A stretch of 64,000 nt of DNA from Rhodobacteraceae bacterium MED-G08. GTDB taxonomy: Bacteria > Pseudomonadota > Alphaproteobacteria > Rhodobacterales > Rhodobacteraceae. Under the pieces are notes generated by a model, which saw nothing but the letters and a program-made list of their open reading frames with translations, did no database searches and had not been told where the DNA came from. Position numbers and translations under genes: made by a program. The number at the start of each line of letters is the position of its first letter. Positions within the stretch are counted from its first letter, which is position 1. Where the stretch lies: positions 62,001 to 126,000 of the forward strand of contig NTKT01000003.1 of the NCBI GenBank assembly GCA_002457055.1. Direction: 5' to 3'. Of the stretch, positions 35,779 through 45,169 are shown piece after piece.

Positions 35779-36813
35779 CTATAGTATGTTTTTTGGTCTA
35801 AATGCCTCTGGAATTTTATCAACACCATCACAAATCAGAGAAATAAGTACGCTAGCCAATTCTGGGGCCATACCAAGGCCTATTTTAAAGCCACCATTAA
35901 CTATATAATCACCGTCGATTAAAGGATGTTTACCGACTATTGGTGCTCGCGACTCACTTCTTGGTCGAACATCTGCCCATCGTTTAATAGGTTGGTGTTT
36001 TCGTAATTCGGGAATAATGCTTCTTGAATCTTCAATAAGTCTATCCAAGCCTTCATCCGTTGCATTTGGTGAGCTGAATTCATTTTCAGATGTGGACCCG
36101 ACAGCCAAAGTACCATTGGAATGTGGTACGAAATGAACAGACTTTGCAAAAACTTGAGGGTAATCCATACATTTAAAACTAAATAATGCCGCCTGACCTT
36201 TGACCGCCGTTCTAAATTTTGTTTTAGTTAACTTGGAAATTCTATCTAAATCATGTACCCCGGTCGCCCAAACTGTTTTTGCATTCAAGTTTCTTATTGG
36301 CTGCGTTTCAAAAAGCCCCCCGTGCTTTTCAATTGCTCTAGCTAGGCTAAAACATGCATCTCTTGGATTGATGCGAGCAGATAAATTGTCAAAAACCCAT
36401 TTTTTTGTTTTTGAAGCGATTGCCCATGGGCCACTACTATCAATAATCTGCCATTTTGCCAATCCACGCCAAAGATGTTGAGAGCTTTGACGCCTATTTT
36501 GAGCGAGAAGTAAAGCTTTTTCATCTTCAATAGGTTGAAGACGACCTAATCTCGCATACCCTGAATTTACACCAGATACTAAATCCACATCATTCCAAAA
36601 TTTTTCTGATTTAACTAAACTTTGAAATTGAAACTGCTTTTTTGAATTCCAATTTTCTGGAACATGTGGTGCGAGCGCGCCAACTATTCCCCCACTTGCC
36701 ATACGCGCAATGCCGTTGGGATCAACTATGCATACTTTTAGGCCACGTTTTGCAGCTTCCCAAGCTACTGTTAATCCTAAAACTCCAGCTCCTCTAACAA
36801 TTAGATCAACCAT
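35779..36813 (-). CDS. FAD-dependent oxidoreductase of the DAO/ThiO type, possible MnmC oxidase-like partner of MnmD
   Basis: 344 residues of the D-amino-acid oxidase/glycine oxidase fold. The FAD loop GAGVLG is at 8-13, and the adenine-binding Asp follows in KVCIVDPNG. MASGGIVGALAPHVPENW near 39-55 resembles the segment binding FAD in MnmC(o) and ThiO. The C-terminal RPRSESRAPIVGKHPLIDGDYIVNGGFKIGLGMAP is the conserved cap-return motif. It is divergent from mnmD with 64 bp between starts. In E. coli the FAD oxidase and the methyltransferase are fused as MnmC; here they could be the same two activities as separate proteins. ThiO or another amine oxidase cannot be excluded. Confidence 0.7.
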   Translation of the reverse strand: MVDLIVRGAGVLGLTVAWEAAKRGLKVCIVDPNGIARMASGGIVGALAPHVPENWNSKKQFQFQSLVKSEKFWNDVDLVSGVNSGYARLGRLQPIEDEKALLLAQNRRQSSQHLWRGLAKWQIIDSSGPWAIASKTKKWVFDNLSARINPRDACFSLARAIEKHGGLFETQPIRNLNAKTVWATGVHDLDRISKLTKTKFRTAVKGQAALFSFKCMDYPQVFAKSVHFVPHSNGTLAVGSTSENEFSSPNATDEGLDRLIEDSRSIIPELRKHQPIKRWADVRPRSESRAPIVGKHPLIDGDYIVNGGFKIGLGMAPELASVLISLICDGVDKIPEAFRPKNIL

Positions 36814-36877
36814 TGCTATTTAATTCCGATTAGTTGCAGTATATTTATCGCTCAAATTATCTTTTCACAAGGTGACC

Positions 36878-37564
36878 ATGCCGAAAAAATACGCAACGCT
36901 TTCATGGCATGACGAAACAGTGCCAATTTCGGATAAATTTGATGACTCTTACTATTCCTTAGAAAATGGATTGTTAGAAGCAAATTACGTTTTTTTAGAC
37001 GGAAATAACCTTCCAAAACGGCTGGATCACGGTTTTAAAATAGCAGAATTAGGGTTTGGAACAGGGTTAAATTTTCTAGCAACATGTGCAGCTTGGAATA
37101 AATCATCAAAAACAGGGAAATTTGATTTTGTTAGTTTTGAAGGATATCCGATAAGCGGTCCTGATCTACAAAAGGCACATGTTATTTTCCCAGAGTTATC
37201 AGAATATGCAGAAACTCTTCAAGACAGATGGGAAGAGATCCTTGAAGGTAATCTAGTGGATTTCGGATTTGCAAGCCTTCGAGTATTTACAGGAGATATT
37301 TCAAATACATTGACAGAGTTTAATTCAAAAGTTGATTGCTGGTATCTTGATGGATTTGCACCAAGTAAGAACCCCGAAATGTGGACAGATCATATTCTTA
37401 AATTGGTTGCTTTAAGAACAAAACATGGGGGAAGCTTTTCGACATACACAGCCGCTGGCCATGTAAGGCGTTCGTTAGAATTATTAGGTTTTGAGGTAAT
37501 TCGACAAAAAGGATTCTCAAAAAAAAGACATATGATAAGAGGGACAAAAATCGCTAATGACTAA
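36878..37564 (+). CDS. mnmD: tRNA 5-methylaminomethyl-2-thiouridine methyltransferase (MnmD)
   Basis: Stand-alone equivalent of the methyltransferase half of MnmC, which methylates nm5(s2)U34 to mnm5(s2)U34 in tRNA. The N-terminus contains PISDKFDDSYYSLENGLLEANYVFLDGN, the family signature. The SAM loop is IAELGFGTGLNFLA. The catalytic segment is WYLDGFAPSKNPEMW near 152-166, followed by GGSFSTYTAAGHVRRSLELLGFEV. A GTG at 36872 is in frame, but the ATG at 36878 has AAGG five bases upstream, giving 228 residues. It overlaps the DMT transporter start by 8 bp. Confidence 0.9.
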   Translation: MPKKYATLSWHDETVPISDKFDDSYYSLENGLLEANYVFLDGNNLPKRLDHGFKIAELGFGTGLNFLATCAAWNKSSKTGKFDFVSFEGYPISGPDLQKAHVIFPELSEYAETLQDRWEEILEGNLVDFGFASLRVFTGDISNTLTEFNSKVDCWYLDGFAPSKNPEMWTDHILKLVALRTKHGGSFSTYTAAGHVRRSLELLGFEVIRQKGFSKKRHMIRGTKIAND

Positions 37565-38423
37565 ACAAAACGAGCGTCTTGGAATTTTGTTAATGATAAT
37601 AACAACGATTGTTTTTGCTAGCCAGGACGGACTGTCAAAATACCTAGCCACTGAATATAACGTTTATATGGTCGTAATGATCCGTTATTGGTTCTTTGCT
37701 ACCTTTGTAATTTCCATGTCTAGCCAAAAAACTGGTGGAATAAAGCGCGTTGCAAAAACTAAATCGCCGATACTACAAATTTTTAGAAGTCTGATTTTAG
37801 TAGCTGAAATGTGTATCACAATCCTTGCATTTACCTTGTTAGGACTAGCAGAAACACATGCAATTTTTGCTTCTTATCCATTAATTATTGCAATGCTGTC
37901 AGGACCGATTTTAGGTGAGTATGTAGGTTGGCGTCGATGGTTGGCCATTTGTGTAGGTTTTATTGGTATTCTAATCATTCTCAATCCAGGCAACGGTATT
38001 TTTAGCCCTTATGCATTGGTACCGCTAGCGGGTGCTATTCTCTTTGCATTATACGGATTACTAACTCGCTATGTCGGTCAATATGATAATTCAAGCACCT
38101 CTTTTTTTTGGACTGGTGTTGTAGGATCTATTGCAATGACCATCATTGGATTGAATTATTGGGACCCGGTATCAAAATCCGACTGGAGTATAATGTTGCT
38201 CCTGTCTGCATCTGGAGTAGTCGGTCATTATCTATTAATTAAGTGCTATGAAGTTGCAGAAGCAAGTGCAGTTCAACCTTTTGCATACTTGCAGTTAATT
38301 TGGGCATCCATGATTGGTATTATCATTTTTGGAGAGCAAATAACAACAAACGTTTTAATTGGTGCGTGCATCATCGTCGGCGCGGGTTTATTCACTCTGT
38401 GGCGTGAACGAAAAGTAAGCTGA
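37557..38423 (+). CDS. DMT family (EamA) transporter
   Basis: 288 residues with ten transmembrane helices in two EamA repeats. The first repeat begins LGILLMIITTIVFASQDGLSKYLA and the second PYALVPLAGAILFALYGLLTRYVG. Glycine/proline-rich helix ends typical of the drug/metabolite transporter superfamily are visible (GLAETHAIFASYPLIIAMLSGPILGEYVGWRRW). Substrate unknown. The gene overlaps mnmD by 8 bp and should be co-transcribed with it. Its 3' end overlaps the convergent lytic transglycosylase gene by 36 bp, an unusually long tail overlap for this window. Confidence 0.88.
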   Translation: MTKQNERLGILLMIITTIVFASQDGLSKYLATEYNVYMVVMIRYWFFATFVISMSSQKTGGIKRVAKTKSPILQIFRSLILVAEMCITILAFTLLGLAETHAIFASYPLIIAMLSGPILGEYVGWRRWLAICVGFIGILIILNPGNGIFSPYALVPLAGAILFALYGLLTRYVGQYDNSSTSFFWTGVVGSIAMTIIGLNYWDPVSKSDWSIMLLLSASGVVGHYLLIKCYEVAEASAVQPFAYLQLIWASMIGIIIFGEQITTNVLIGACIIVGAGLFTLWRERKVS

Positions 38424-40376
38424 ACTGCCCAAGAATTCAGAGAATTCATGATCTATTTCTTTACCCACTACTAAGGTTTTATAAAGAGTCAAACTTTCCG
38501 TAATACGCATCACGTAATTGCGAGTTTCTCCAAATGGGATCATCTCTACCCAGTCTACTAGGTTTGTTTTTCGGTCTAGCGGGCTTCCCAGATGTTGGAT
38601 CCACTTATCAGCATTGGAAGGCCCAGCATTATAAGATGCTGCAATTAGAATAGGATTACCGCGATACCTGTATGATAATTCTTGTAGATAAGTCGCTCCA
38701 AGTAAAACGTTGTATTTCCAACTCGTTATTAAGGACTCTTCTTCGAATGGTATCTTTAAATTCTTAGCCATTTCTTGAGCTGTACCTGGCATCACTTGCA
38801 TCAATCCCAATGCACCCGCAGACGACTTCGCATATTGGTCAAACTCACTCTCACGTCTGGCAACAGACAATAGGAGGTCGACAGGAACTGCCCACTGATA
38901 ATCCGCCATATCATGGAGAGCAAAATAGGAATCGAACACTATAATTCCCATTCTGGCCTGGCGCTTACCAAATCTAATTTGAATATGTGGATCGTCTAAC
39001 TCAGATAAAAAACTCTCCAGTTTTAGAAGGTTATGCTTTGATAAATTTTCAGAAAGGTGTGTTAAAAATCGTTCCGCTAGCCCATTCTCTTCCACTGCCA
39101 ACATTAATATTGCAGCTTGGAAGACAGTCGATTGTATAAATTCTGCATTCCTCCACTGAAGCTTGATATTAGGGTCCATAATATCATACGGTAAAGATCG
39201 TCCGAGCTTCTCTAACGCCAACTGACCGTAATAAGTTGTATAGTTTTCTGATGCTCTATCATATGCGCGTCTTGCACTTTCAAGATTGTTCAAATCTTCG
39301 TGGGCACGACCCAACCAGTAAAAACCACGACCAATAGAGATTGGGCTCTCAACGATCTCTATAAAGTTTTGAAAATGGTCAAGTGCAGAATTAGGATCCT
39401 TAAGTTTCCGTAGAGCTATGAAACCTGCCAGCCACTCCAAACGCGCTTTCAATTTAGCATTTTCGACAAAATGACCACTTAATACACCATAGGACGTTTT
39501 GTAATCACCATCCCAAAGTAGCTGTCTCGCTAACTTCTCACGTGTTGCACCCCATATTTCTGGACGACCTAAGTATTCCTTTTTTTCACTCAATTCGTAC
39601 AAAAGTTGGAACGCTCGATCATCATAACCATATTTCAAGCGCCATTTGAACCTAGCAAAGTTTAAAACAGGATGATTGCGCAGGGTCTCCGGCACCCTAT
39701 TAATTAAAGTATTCACTCCATCCTTTTTATATTTCCTAAGAGCCACAACAGCTTTTACAAGCTTTTTATAATCATCTGATAACAAAGGGATAAGATCGTC
39801 TAAGGCTTCAAAAGCATCTCTCCATAATAATTCAATGGATCTCTCATCATGAAGCTGAGATAACGCCACATCATATTTACTCAGGTAAACAGTCTGTAAA
39901 TCTGAGTCCATGACCTCAGATATCCACTTATCCTGAACAATCAATTCAGCTTTATTAGTTTTACCTGCTGCTAAAAGAGCATCCGCATAAATAGTAGCCG
40001 CACTTGGTGAAATGGGTGGGTTTTCGTCAAACCAACTCAGAATTTCATTACGACTACTTTCAAAGAAAACTTGCTCCCCTTTTTCTTTCAAATAAGGTAA
40101 ACCCGGCCAATCCTGGTTACGCTGCAAAAATTCCCTCAATTCTTTGGGACTTCCTCGACCAGATCTAAACTCATGCCACAGAATAATATCTCTGGCCACT
40201 TTACCATCTGCCTCTGCAAATTGTTTTGCTTCATACCAGTAGCCAGAGCGCATCGCTTCAAGAGCTTTTTCTAAAGGACGCCTATTAGTATCTTGGGCAG
40301 ACACCCCAGTATTAAAAACAAGAATAAGGGAAATCAAAAAGTATAGTGTTTGTCCGACCTTACTTAATAGCTGCAT
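38388..40376 (-). CDS. Soluble lytic murein transglycosylase (Slt family)
   Basis: Cleaves the MurNAc-GlcNAc bond of peptidoglycan in the periplasm, forming anhydro-muropeptides. 662 residues from the ATG at 40376 (a TTG two codons earlier is the other option). The signal peptide ends around GVSAQDT. A long alpha-superhelical region (about 60-470) holds TPR-like repeats such as RGFYWLGRAHEDLNNLESARRAYDRA. The C-terminal SLT domain is LLSVARRESEFDQYAKSSAGALGLMQVMPGTAQEMA, with the Glu of ARRESEF as catalytic acid, then SYNAGPSNADKWIQ. Divergent from dapA; convergent overlap with the DMT transporter. Confidence 0.93.
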   Translation of the reverse strand: MQLLSKVGQTLYFLISLILVFNTGVSAQDTNRRPLEKALEAMRSGYWYEAKQFAEADGKVARDIILWHEFRSGRGSPKELREFLQRNQDWPGLPYLKEKGEQVFFESSRNEILSWFDENPPISPSAATIYADALLAAGKTNKAELIVQDKWISEVMDSDLQTVYLSKYDVALSQLHDERSIELLWRDAFEALDDLIPLLSDDYKKLVKAVVALRKYKKDGVNTLINRVPETLRNHPVLNFARFKWRLKYGYDDRAFQLLYELSEKKEYLGRPEIWGATREKLARQLLWDGDYKTSYGVLSGHFVENAKLKARLEWLAGFIALRKLKDPNSALDHFQNFIEIVESPISIGRGFYWLGRAHEDLNNLESARRAYDRASENYTTYYGQLALEKLGRSLPYDIMDPNIKLQWRNAEFIQSTVFQAAILMLAVEENGLAERFLTHLSENLSKHNLLKLESFLSELDDPHIQIRFGKRQARMGIIVFDSYFALHDMADYQWAVPVDLLLSVARRESEFDQYAKSSAGALGLMQVMPGTAQEMAKNLKIPFEEESLITSWKYNVLLGATYLQELSYRYRGNPILIAASYNAGPSNADKWIQHLGSPLDRKTNLVDWVEMIPFGETRNYVMRITESLTLYKTLVVGKEIDHEFSEFLGSSAYFSFTPQSE

Positions 40377-40500
40377 TTTCAATTCTGGTAATTATGGTTT
40401 TTAATAAGTTTACTTGAGCTTTAATCACGGTTAAACCAACTTGTGAATTGATTAAAAACTTTTTTAAATAATTTTAAAAGTGTTTCAAGAGGAGATGAAC

Positions 40501-41373
40501 ATGCTGAAAGGTTCAATGCCAGCATTAGTGACACCGTTTAAAAACGGGGAACTCGATCTCAATACACTTGAAAGTTTGGTGGATTGGCATATTGAACAAG
40601 GGAGCCACGGTTTGGTTCCTGTTGGTACAACTGGTGAAAGTCCAACACTGAGCCATGAGGAACATGAAATTGTAGTTTCAACAGTTGTTCAGAAGGTAAA
40701 CGGGCGTATTCCGGTTATTGCTGGTGCCGGCTCAAACAATACACTCGAAGCGCTAAATTTCATGAAGCATGCAAAAACGGTTGGAGCGGATGCTGCACTT
40801 GTCGTTACCCCTTATTACAACAAGCCCACTCAGGCAGGCCTTATAAAGCATTTTACAGAGCTCCACGGTCAATGTGAACTTCCCATAGTCATTTACAATA
40901 TACCTGGGCGATCATCGATTGATATGAGCCCTGAAACAATGGGTCATTTGGCCAAGTTACCAAGAGTTATTGGTGTTAAAGATGCAACCGGTGATTTAGC
41001 AAGAGTATGCGCCCAGCGTATTACATGTGGAACTGACTTTTTACAAATATCTGGTGAAGACGCGACTGCTCATGGATTTAACGCTCAAGGTGGTGTCGGC
41101 TGTATTTCTGTCACGGCAAATGTGGCACCAAAATTATCCGCACAATTACAGGCTGCAACATTAGCTGGTGATTACGACAAAGCTCTTGAATTACAAGATA
41201 AACTCATGCCCTTGCATCATGCAATTTTTACTGAACCCGGGCTTGTGGGCGTAAAGTACGCAATGAGTCTTTTAGGCTTATGTTCAGACGAAGTAAGGCT
41301 TCCACTAATACCACTAAGTAATGAAACAAAAAAACTCATTAAATCCGCGATTGAGACTGCAGGCTTGACTTAG
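40501..41373 (+). CDS. dapA: 4-Hydroxy-tetrahydrodipicolinate synthase
   Basis: Condenses pyruvate with aspartate semialdehyde, the first committed step to lysine and diaminopimelate. The start at 40501 is chosen because AGAGGAG lies six bases upstream and the family begins [13 protein letters not shown]; an upstream GTG at 40480 would add seven residues across that ribosome-binding site. Of 290 residues, the Schiff-base lysine is Lys160 ([10 protein letters not shown]), and Tyr132 (IYNIPGR), Thr43-Thr44 (VGTTGE) and Tyr105 complete the active site. It is divergent from the transglycosylase, a pairing that makes sense because both feed or turn over peptidoglycan. Confidence 0.96.
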   Translation: MLKGSMPALVTPFKNGELDLNTLESLVDWHIEQGSHGLVPVGTTGESPTLSHEEHEIVVSTVVQKVNGRIPVIAGAGSNNTLEALNFMKHAKTVGADAALVVTPYYNKPTQAGLIKHFTELHGQCELPIVIYNIPGRSSIDMSPETMGHLAKLPRVIGVKDATGDLARVCAQRITCGTDFLQISGEDATAHGFNAQGGVGCISVTANVAPKLSAQLQAATLAGDYDKALELQDKLMPLHHAIFTEPGLVGVKYAMSLLGLCSDEVRLPLIPLSNETKKLIKSAIETAGLT

Positions 41374-41421
41374 TTTTTAGATTTTCGAGAAACTAGTTAC
41401 TCATCATTCGAGTTAAAATGA

Positions 41422-42672
41422 TTATTTAAGTGCTTCGGTAAAGCTCATACCGTTTACTGTGCTTTTAAACCACCTCTTTAGAATGGCCCTCTCATGATCC
41501 TCCATGTAAGTTATATTGGCCGGAGGCATTGCATAAGAAATAGCAGAGTGAAGGTATATTAATTTAGCATTTTTAGTTATGTCGTTTGGTGTTTCTAAGT
41601 AGACATCGCCTGGTGCCCAATTAACTCCCTCCCATACTGGTTCTCTTGCGTGACACATAGAGCACCTACTTACAACAATATCGACTGTTTCAGAAAACTC
41701 CTCCGCACTTTCGAAAACGACTTGCTTCTCATTTATACGCGCCGCTTCCTTATCTGAAATTATTGCGGGTGCCATAGATAACCACATTATAAAAATAAAA
41801 ATTATTATTGTAACTGGCCAAGTCCATATAGGATTTCCGGCTCGGGCATGAATTGTATTGAAATAGTGCCTTATTGTGACGCCCATAAGAAATACAAGGG
41901 CCGCGATTACCCAATTCCATTCGGAAGCAAAAGCAAGAGGATAATGGTTTGAAAGCATCAGAAAAATTACTGGTAATGTTAAGTAGTTATTATGTGTTGA
42001 CCTTAATTTTGCGATTTTACCAAATTCTGGATTAGGAGTGCGCTTCGCAAATAAATCATCCACAACAATTTTTTGGTTGGGAATTATAACCAGAAAGACA
42101 TTTGCGGTCATAATTGTAGCTGTGAACGCTCCCAAATGCAAAAAAACTGCTCTGCCAGTAAATATTTGATTGTAGGACCATCCCATTACCACAAGAATGA
42201 AAAATAGAACTACCATTAATAACGAAGGATTATTTCTAAACCTCGACTTACATAAAAAATCATAAATGAACCAACCTATTACAAGGGAAGCTGCAGATAT
42301 TATGATACCCTGCCATAATTCAAGATCTGATTTAGCACTATCGATTAGGTAAAGTTCACCACCAACCCAATAAATAACCACCATGAGCGCAAACCCAGAT
42401 AACCAAGTTGAGTAACTTTCCCACTTAAACCAAGTCAAATGCTCAGGAACTTCATTGGGTGCAACTGAATATTTTTGAATGTGATAAAATCCACCACCAT
42501 GAACTTGCCATTCTTCTCCCTGAACACCAGGCGGTAACTTATTATTTTTCTGGAGGCCAAGATCTAACGCTATAAAATAAAAAGATGATCCTATCCATGC
42601 AATTGCTGTTATTACATGTAACCAACGAAGAGCAAATTCTAGCCAATCCCAAATTACTATTATTTCCGCCAA
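41422..42672 (-). CDS. puuD: Urate hydroxylase PuuD (membrane-bound, cytochrome c fused)
   Basis: Oxidises urate to 5-hydroxyisourate in the inner membrane and passes electrons to its own cytochrome c domain, unlike soluble uricases. 416 residues: about eight transmembrane helices (from LRWLHVITAIAWIGSSFYFIALD through IIIFIFIMWLSMAPAII), then a C-terminal cytochrome c-like domain with Cys337-x2-Cys340-His341. STHNNYLTLPVIFLMLSNHYPLAF near 225-248 is the family core with likely haem-binding histidines. The start is TTG with AAGG seven bases upstream. It lies 45 bp downstream of uraH on the same strand and converges on dapA. Confidence 0.93.
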   Translation of the reverse strand: MAEIIVIWDWLEFALRWLHVITAIAWIGSSFYFIALDLGLQKNNKLPPGVQGEEWQVHGGGFYHIQKYSVAPNEVPEHLTWFKWESYSTWLSGFALMVVIYWVGGELYLIDSAKSDLELWQGIIISAASLVIGWFIYDFLCKSRFRNNPSLLMVVLFFILVVMGWSYNQIFTGRAVFLHLGAFTATIMTANVFLVIIPNQKIVVDDLFAKRTPNPEFGKIAKLRSTHNNYLTLPVIFLMLSNHYPLAFASEWNWVIAALVFLMGVTIRHYFNTIHARAGNPIWTWPVTIIIFIFIMWLSMAPAIISDKEAARINEKQVVFESAEEFSETVDIVVSRCSMCHAREPVWEGVNWAPGDVYLETPNDITKNAKLIYLHSAISYAMPPANITYMEDHERAILKRWFKSTVNGMSFTEALK

Positions 42673-42717
42673 ATTATTAACCTTAATAAAATCATATATT
42701 AATCACTTTAAGGACGA

Positions 42718-43071
42718 TTAGCTTCCCCGGTATGTGGAATACCCGAAGGGAGATAATAAGAGTGGAACGTGGTAGTGCTTATTTTCGCTCATTCCAAAAC
42801 GAATAGGAACCAAATCTAGAAACACAGGCTCGTTATAAACTTGTTTCAATTGCCTGTAATAATCTCCAACATGAAAGATTAGCTCAAATGTTCCTAATCT
42901 AAAATCTTTTTCCGCCAAGACAGGCTGGTCTGTTCGTCCATCCGCATTTGTGATTAAAGAACACACTTCTTTGCCGCGGCCGTTATGATATTCAAAAAAA
43001 TCAATTTTTAAATTAGCCGCCGGCGTTCCTCGGCTAGTATCTAACGCATGAGTTGTTAAAAACCCTACCAT
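42718..43071 (-). CDS. uraH: 5-Hydroxyisourate hydrolase
   Basis: Transthyretin-like enzyme that hydrolyses 5-hydroxyisourate to OHCU, the second step after PuuD. 117 residues. The N-terminal FLTTHALDTSRGTPAANLKI contains the catalytic His of THALD, a conserved Arg follows near DGRTDQPVL, HYHVPLLLSPFGYSTYRGS at the C-terminus carries the second His and the diagnostic YRGS tail. No signal peptide. Co-directional with puuD and divergent from the puuE fusion gene, so the intergenic region 43072-43206 probably carries both promoters of the urate cluster. Confidence 0.96.
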   Translation of the reverse strand: MVGFLTTHALDTSRGTPAANLKIDFFEYHNGRGKEVCSLITNADGRTDQPVLAEKDFRLGTFELIFHVGDYYRQLKQVYNEPVFLDLVPIRFGMSENKHYHVPLLLSPFGYSTYRGS

Positions 43072-43206
43072 TCTATAGCTCCAAAAGGGATTAATTTTTT
43101 AAGTAATACATAAAGAATACTATGTTGAGACTAATTCATTAAAAAGTATGTTTCAAAATAAAAATTAGAGTATAAGTCATTAAAATTAATAAAGTCGGAG
43201 TCCCAA

Positions 43207-44619
43207 GTGGATCGTTATGAAAGAGATTTGATTGGCTATGGTCAAAACATACCAAAAGTTAAATGGCCTAATAACGCAAAAATTGCTGTCCAATTTGTCA
43301 TAAATTATGAAGAAGGTGGAGAAAACTGCATTTTACATGGAGATGATGCATCTGAAGCTTTCCTGTCTGAAATTATTGGAGCCTCCCCTTGGCCAGGTCA
43401 AAGACACTGGAATATGGAAAGTATCTACGAATATGGTGCAAGATCTGGTTTCTGGCGTCTTCATAGATTATTCACCAAAATGCAAATACCGGTAACGGTT
43501 TACGGAGTTACATCCGCGCTTGCAAGGAGCCCAGAGCAAGTACAAGCTATGCAAGACGCAGACTGGGAAATAGCCAGCCATGGTTTGAAGTGGATTGAGC
43601 ATAAAGACATGCCCGCAGAAGTCGAAAGAGCGCAGATACAAGAAGCCATAAGATTACACCAGAGAGTTACCGGTCAAAAGCCATATGGCTGGTATACAGG
43701 AAGATGTTCAGAGAATACCGTAAGATTGGTATCAAATGAAGGTGGGTTTGATTACATTTCTGACAGTTATGCAGATGATTTACCATATTGGATAGATATT
43801 GATGGCCATGACCAATTAATTATCCCTTATACTTTAGATACAAATGATATGAGATTTGCGACTGCACAAGGTTTTTCAACCTCTGGGCAGTTTTTTGATT
43901 ATTTAAGAGATACTTTTGATACCCTATATTCTGAGGGGGTGGAAGGATCTCCAAAGATGATGTCAATTGGCTTGCATTGCAGGCTAATCGGTAGACCTGG
44001 AAGGATTACTGCCATAAAGCGATTTATTGAGCATGCAACCTCATTCAAAGATGTTTGGTTCGCAAAACGAATTGAGATTGCGCAACATTGGCAAAGACAC
44101 CATCCAGCCAAAAGGTTTGAAAAACCATCAAAAATGTCGCAAAAAAAGTTCGTTGAAACGTTTGGTGGCATTTTCGAAAAATCGCCTTGGATTGCGGAAA
44201 AAACTTGGGATACGGAATTGGGACCCGCTCACGATACGGTCCAAGGTTTACACAGCGCATTCTGTCGCATCTTCCGAGCAGAAGAAAAGGAAGTTCGTTT
44301 AAAAGTTTTAAAAGCTCATCCAGAATTGGCTGTAAAACTTTCAAAAACTGAGCAGCTGACAAAAGAAAGCCAAAACGAACAGGCAAGTGCAGGTTTAGAC
44401 AACTTAACATCTGAAGAATACGAACAATTCGCCGAGCTAAATAGATCTTACAGAGAGAAATATGGTTTTCCCTTCATTATTGCGGTAAAAAACTACAGCA
44501 AATCAGAAATTTTAGATAATTTTATTTCTCGTATTAAGAATACAGAAGAAATGGAATTCAATGAAGCATGTGCGCAAGTGGAACAGATTGCAGAAATTAG
44601 ATTGCTGGAGATAATTTAA
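43207..44619 (+). CDS. puuE: Fused allantoinase (PuuE) and OHCU decarboxylase
   Basis: One chain carrying two urate-pathway activities. Residues 1-300 are a NodB-like polysaccharide-deacetylase fold of PuuE-type allantoinase (WPNNAKIAVQFVINYEEGGE, ASHGLKWIEH, GWYTGRCSENT, SIGLHCRLIGRPGRI), hydrolysing allantoin to allantoate. Residues ~309-470 are OHCU decarboxylase, with catalytic His371 (AHPELA) and Glu391 (EQASAGL) at the same 20-residue separation as in the stand-alone enzyme. The fusion orders the enzymes as 2 then 1 relative to the pathway. The start is GTG with CGGAG six bases upstream. Its stop overlaps the allA ATG by one base (TAATG), giving translational coupling. Confidence 0.93.
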   Translation: MDRYERDLIGYGQNIPKVKWPNNAKIAVQFVINYEEGGENCILHGDDASEAFLSEIIGASPWPGQRHWNMESIYEYGARSGFWRLHRLFTKMQIPVTVYGVTSALARSPEQVQAMQDADWEIASHGLKWIEHKDMPAEVERAQIQEAIRLHQRVTGQKPYGWYTGRCSENTVRLVSNEGGFDYISDSYADDLPYWIDIDGHDQLIIPYTLDTNDMRFATAQGFSTSGQFFDYLRDTFDTLYSEGVEGSPKMMSIGLHCRLIGRPGRITAIKRFIEHATSFKDVWFAKRIEIAQHWQRHHPAKRFEKPSKMSQKKFVETFGGIFEKSPWIAEKTWDTELGPAHDTVQGLHSAFCRIFRAEEKEVRLKVLKAHPELAVKLSKTEQLTKESQNEQASAGLDNLTSEEYEQFAELNRSYREKYGFPFIIAVKNYSKSEILDNFISRIKNTEEMEFNEACAQVEQIAEIRLLEII

Positions 44620-45110
44620 TGGCACAGAAAATTATAACTGAGTCCCTGACAAAAAAAAAATTTCAGGACTTTGGAGAGGTCATTGATACTGGCGGTGATC
44701 CAGATATGTTGATCAATCAAGGTCTATGTGAAAGATATCATGACAGAGCTAAAATAGATGTAGGACCCGATGGGAAAGTCGGTTTGAGCTTATTTAACGC
44801 AGAAACACGCTCGTTGCCATTAGTCCTTAAGATGATGGAGCGACATCCTGACGGAAGCCAAGCCTTTATTCCTATGTCTACTAATGGATTTTTAGTCATC
44901 GTTGCAAATGATAAAAACAATAGGCCTGATACCCCCAAAGCGTTTCTATCATCGCCTGGTCAAGCGATAAACTTTTTTAAAGGGACCTGGCATGGCGTGT
45001 TAACTCCCTTAAGTAAACCCGGTCTCTTTGCAGTAATCGATAGAATTGGAGAATCTCAAAATCTAGAAGAATTTTTCTTTGACGTACCATATATAGTTGA
45101 TAGACTCTAG
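44619..45110 (+). CDS. allA: Ureidoglycolate lyase
   Basis: Splits (S)-ureidoglycolate into glyoxylate and urea. 163 residues of the AllA family: an N-terminal LTKKKFQDFGEVIDTGG, the central SLPLVLKMMERHPDGSQAFIPMSTNGFLVIVA, and GTWHGVLTPLSKPGLFAVIDRIG near 125-147, which together line the cupin-like barrel active site. It is translationally coupled to the puuE fusion and followed by the permease after 59 bp. Its substrate would come from AllE, encoded far away at 8507-9328. Confidence 0.95.
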   Translation: MAQKIITESLTKKKFQDFGEVIDTGGDPDMLINQGLCERYHDRAKIDVGPDGKVGLSLFNAETRSLPLVLKMMERHPDGSQAFIPMSTNGFLVIVANDKNNRPDTPKAFLSSPGQAINFFKGTWHGVLTPLSKPGLFAVIDRIGESQNLEEFFFDVPYIVDRL

Positions 45111-45169
45111 GGCATCTGCCTTAAAAATAGGCAGAACGCTAAATTTAATAGTCAAATAGGGAGACTAAA

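Noticed and set aside
43125..43152. TTGAGA and TATGTT, 16 bases apart, as the puuE promoter
   Set aside because: Too weak a match in AT-rich DNA to call as a feature; the region 43072-43206 must hold promoters but I cannot place them.
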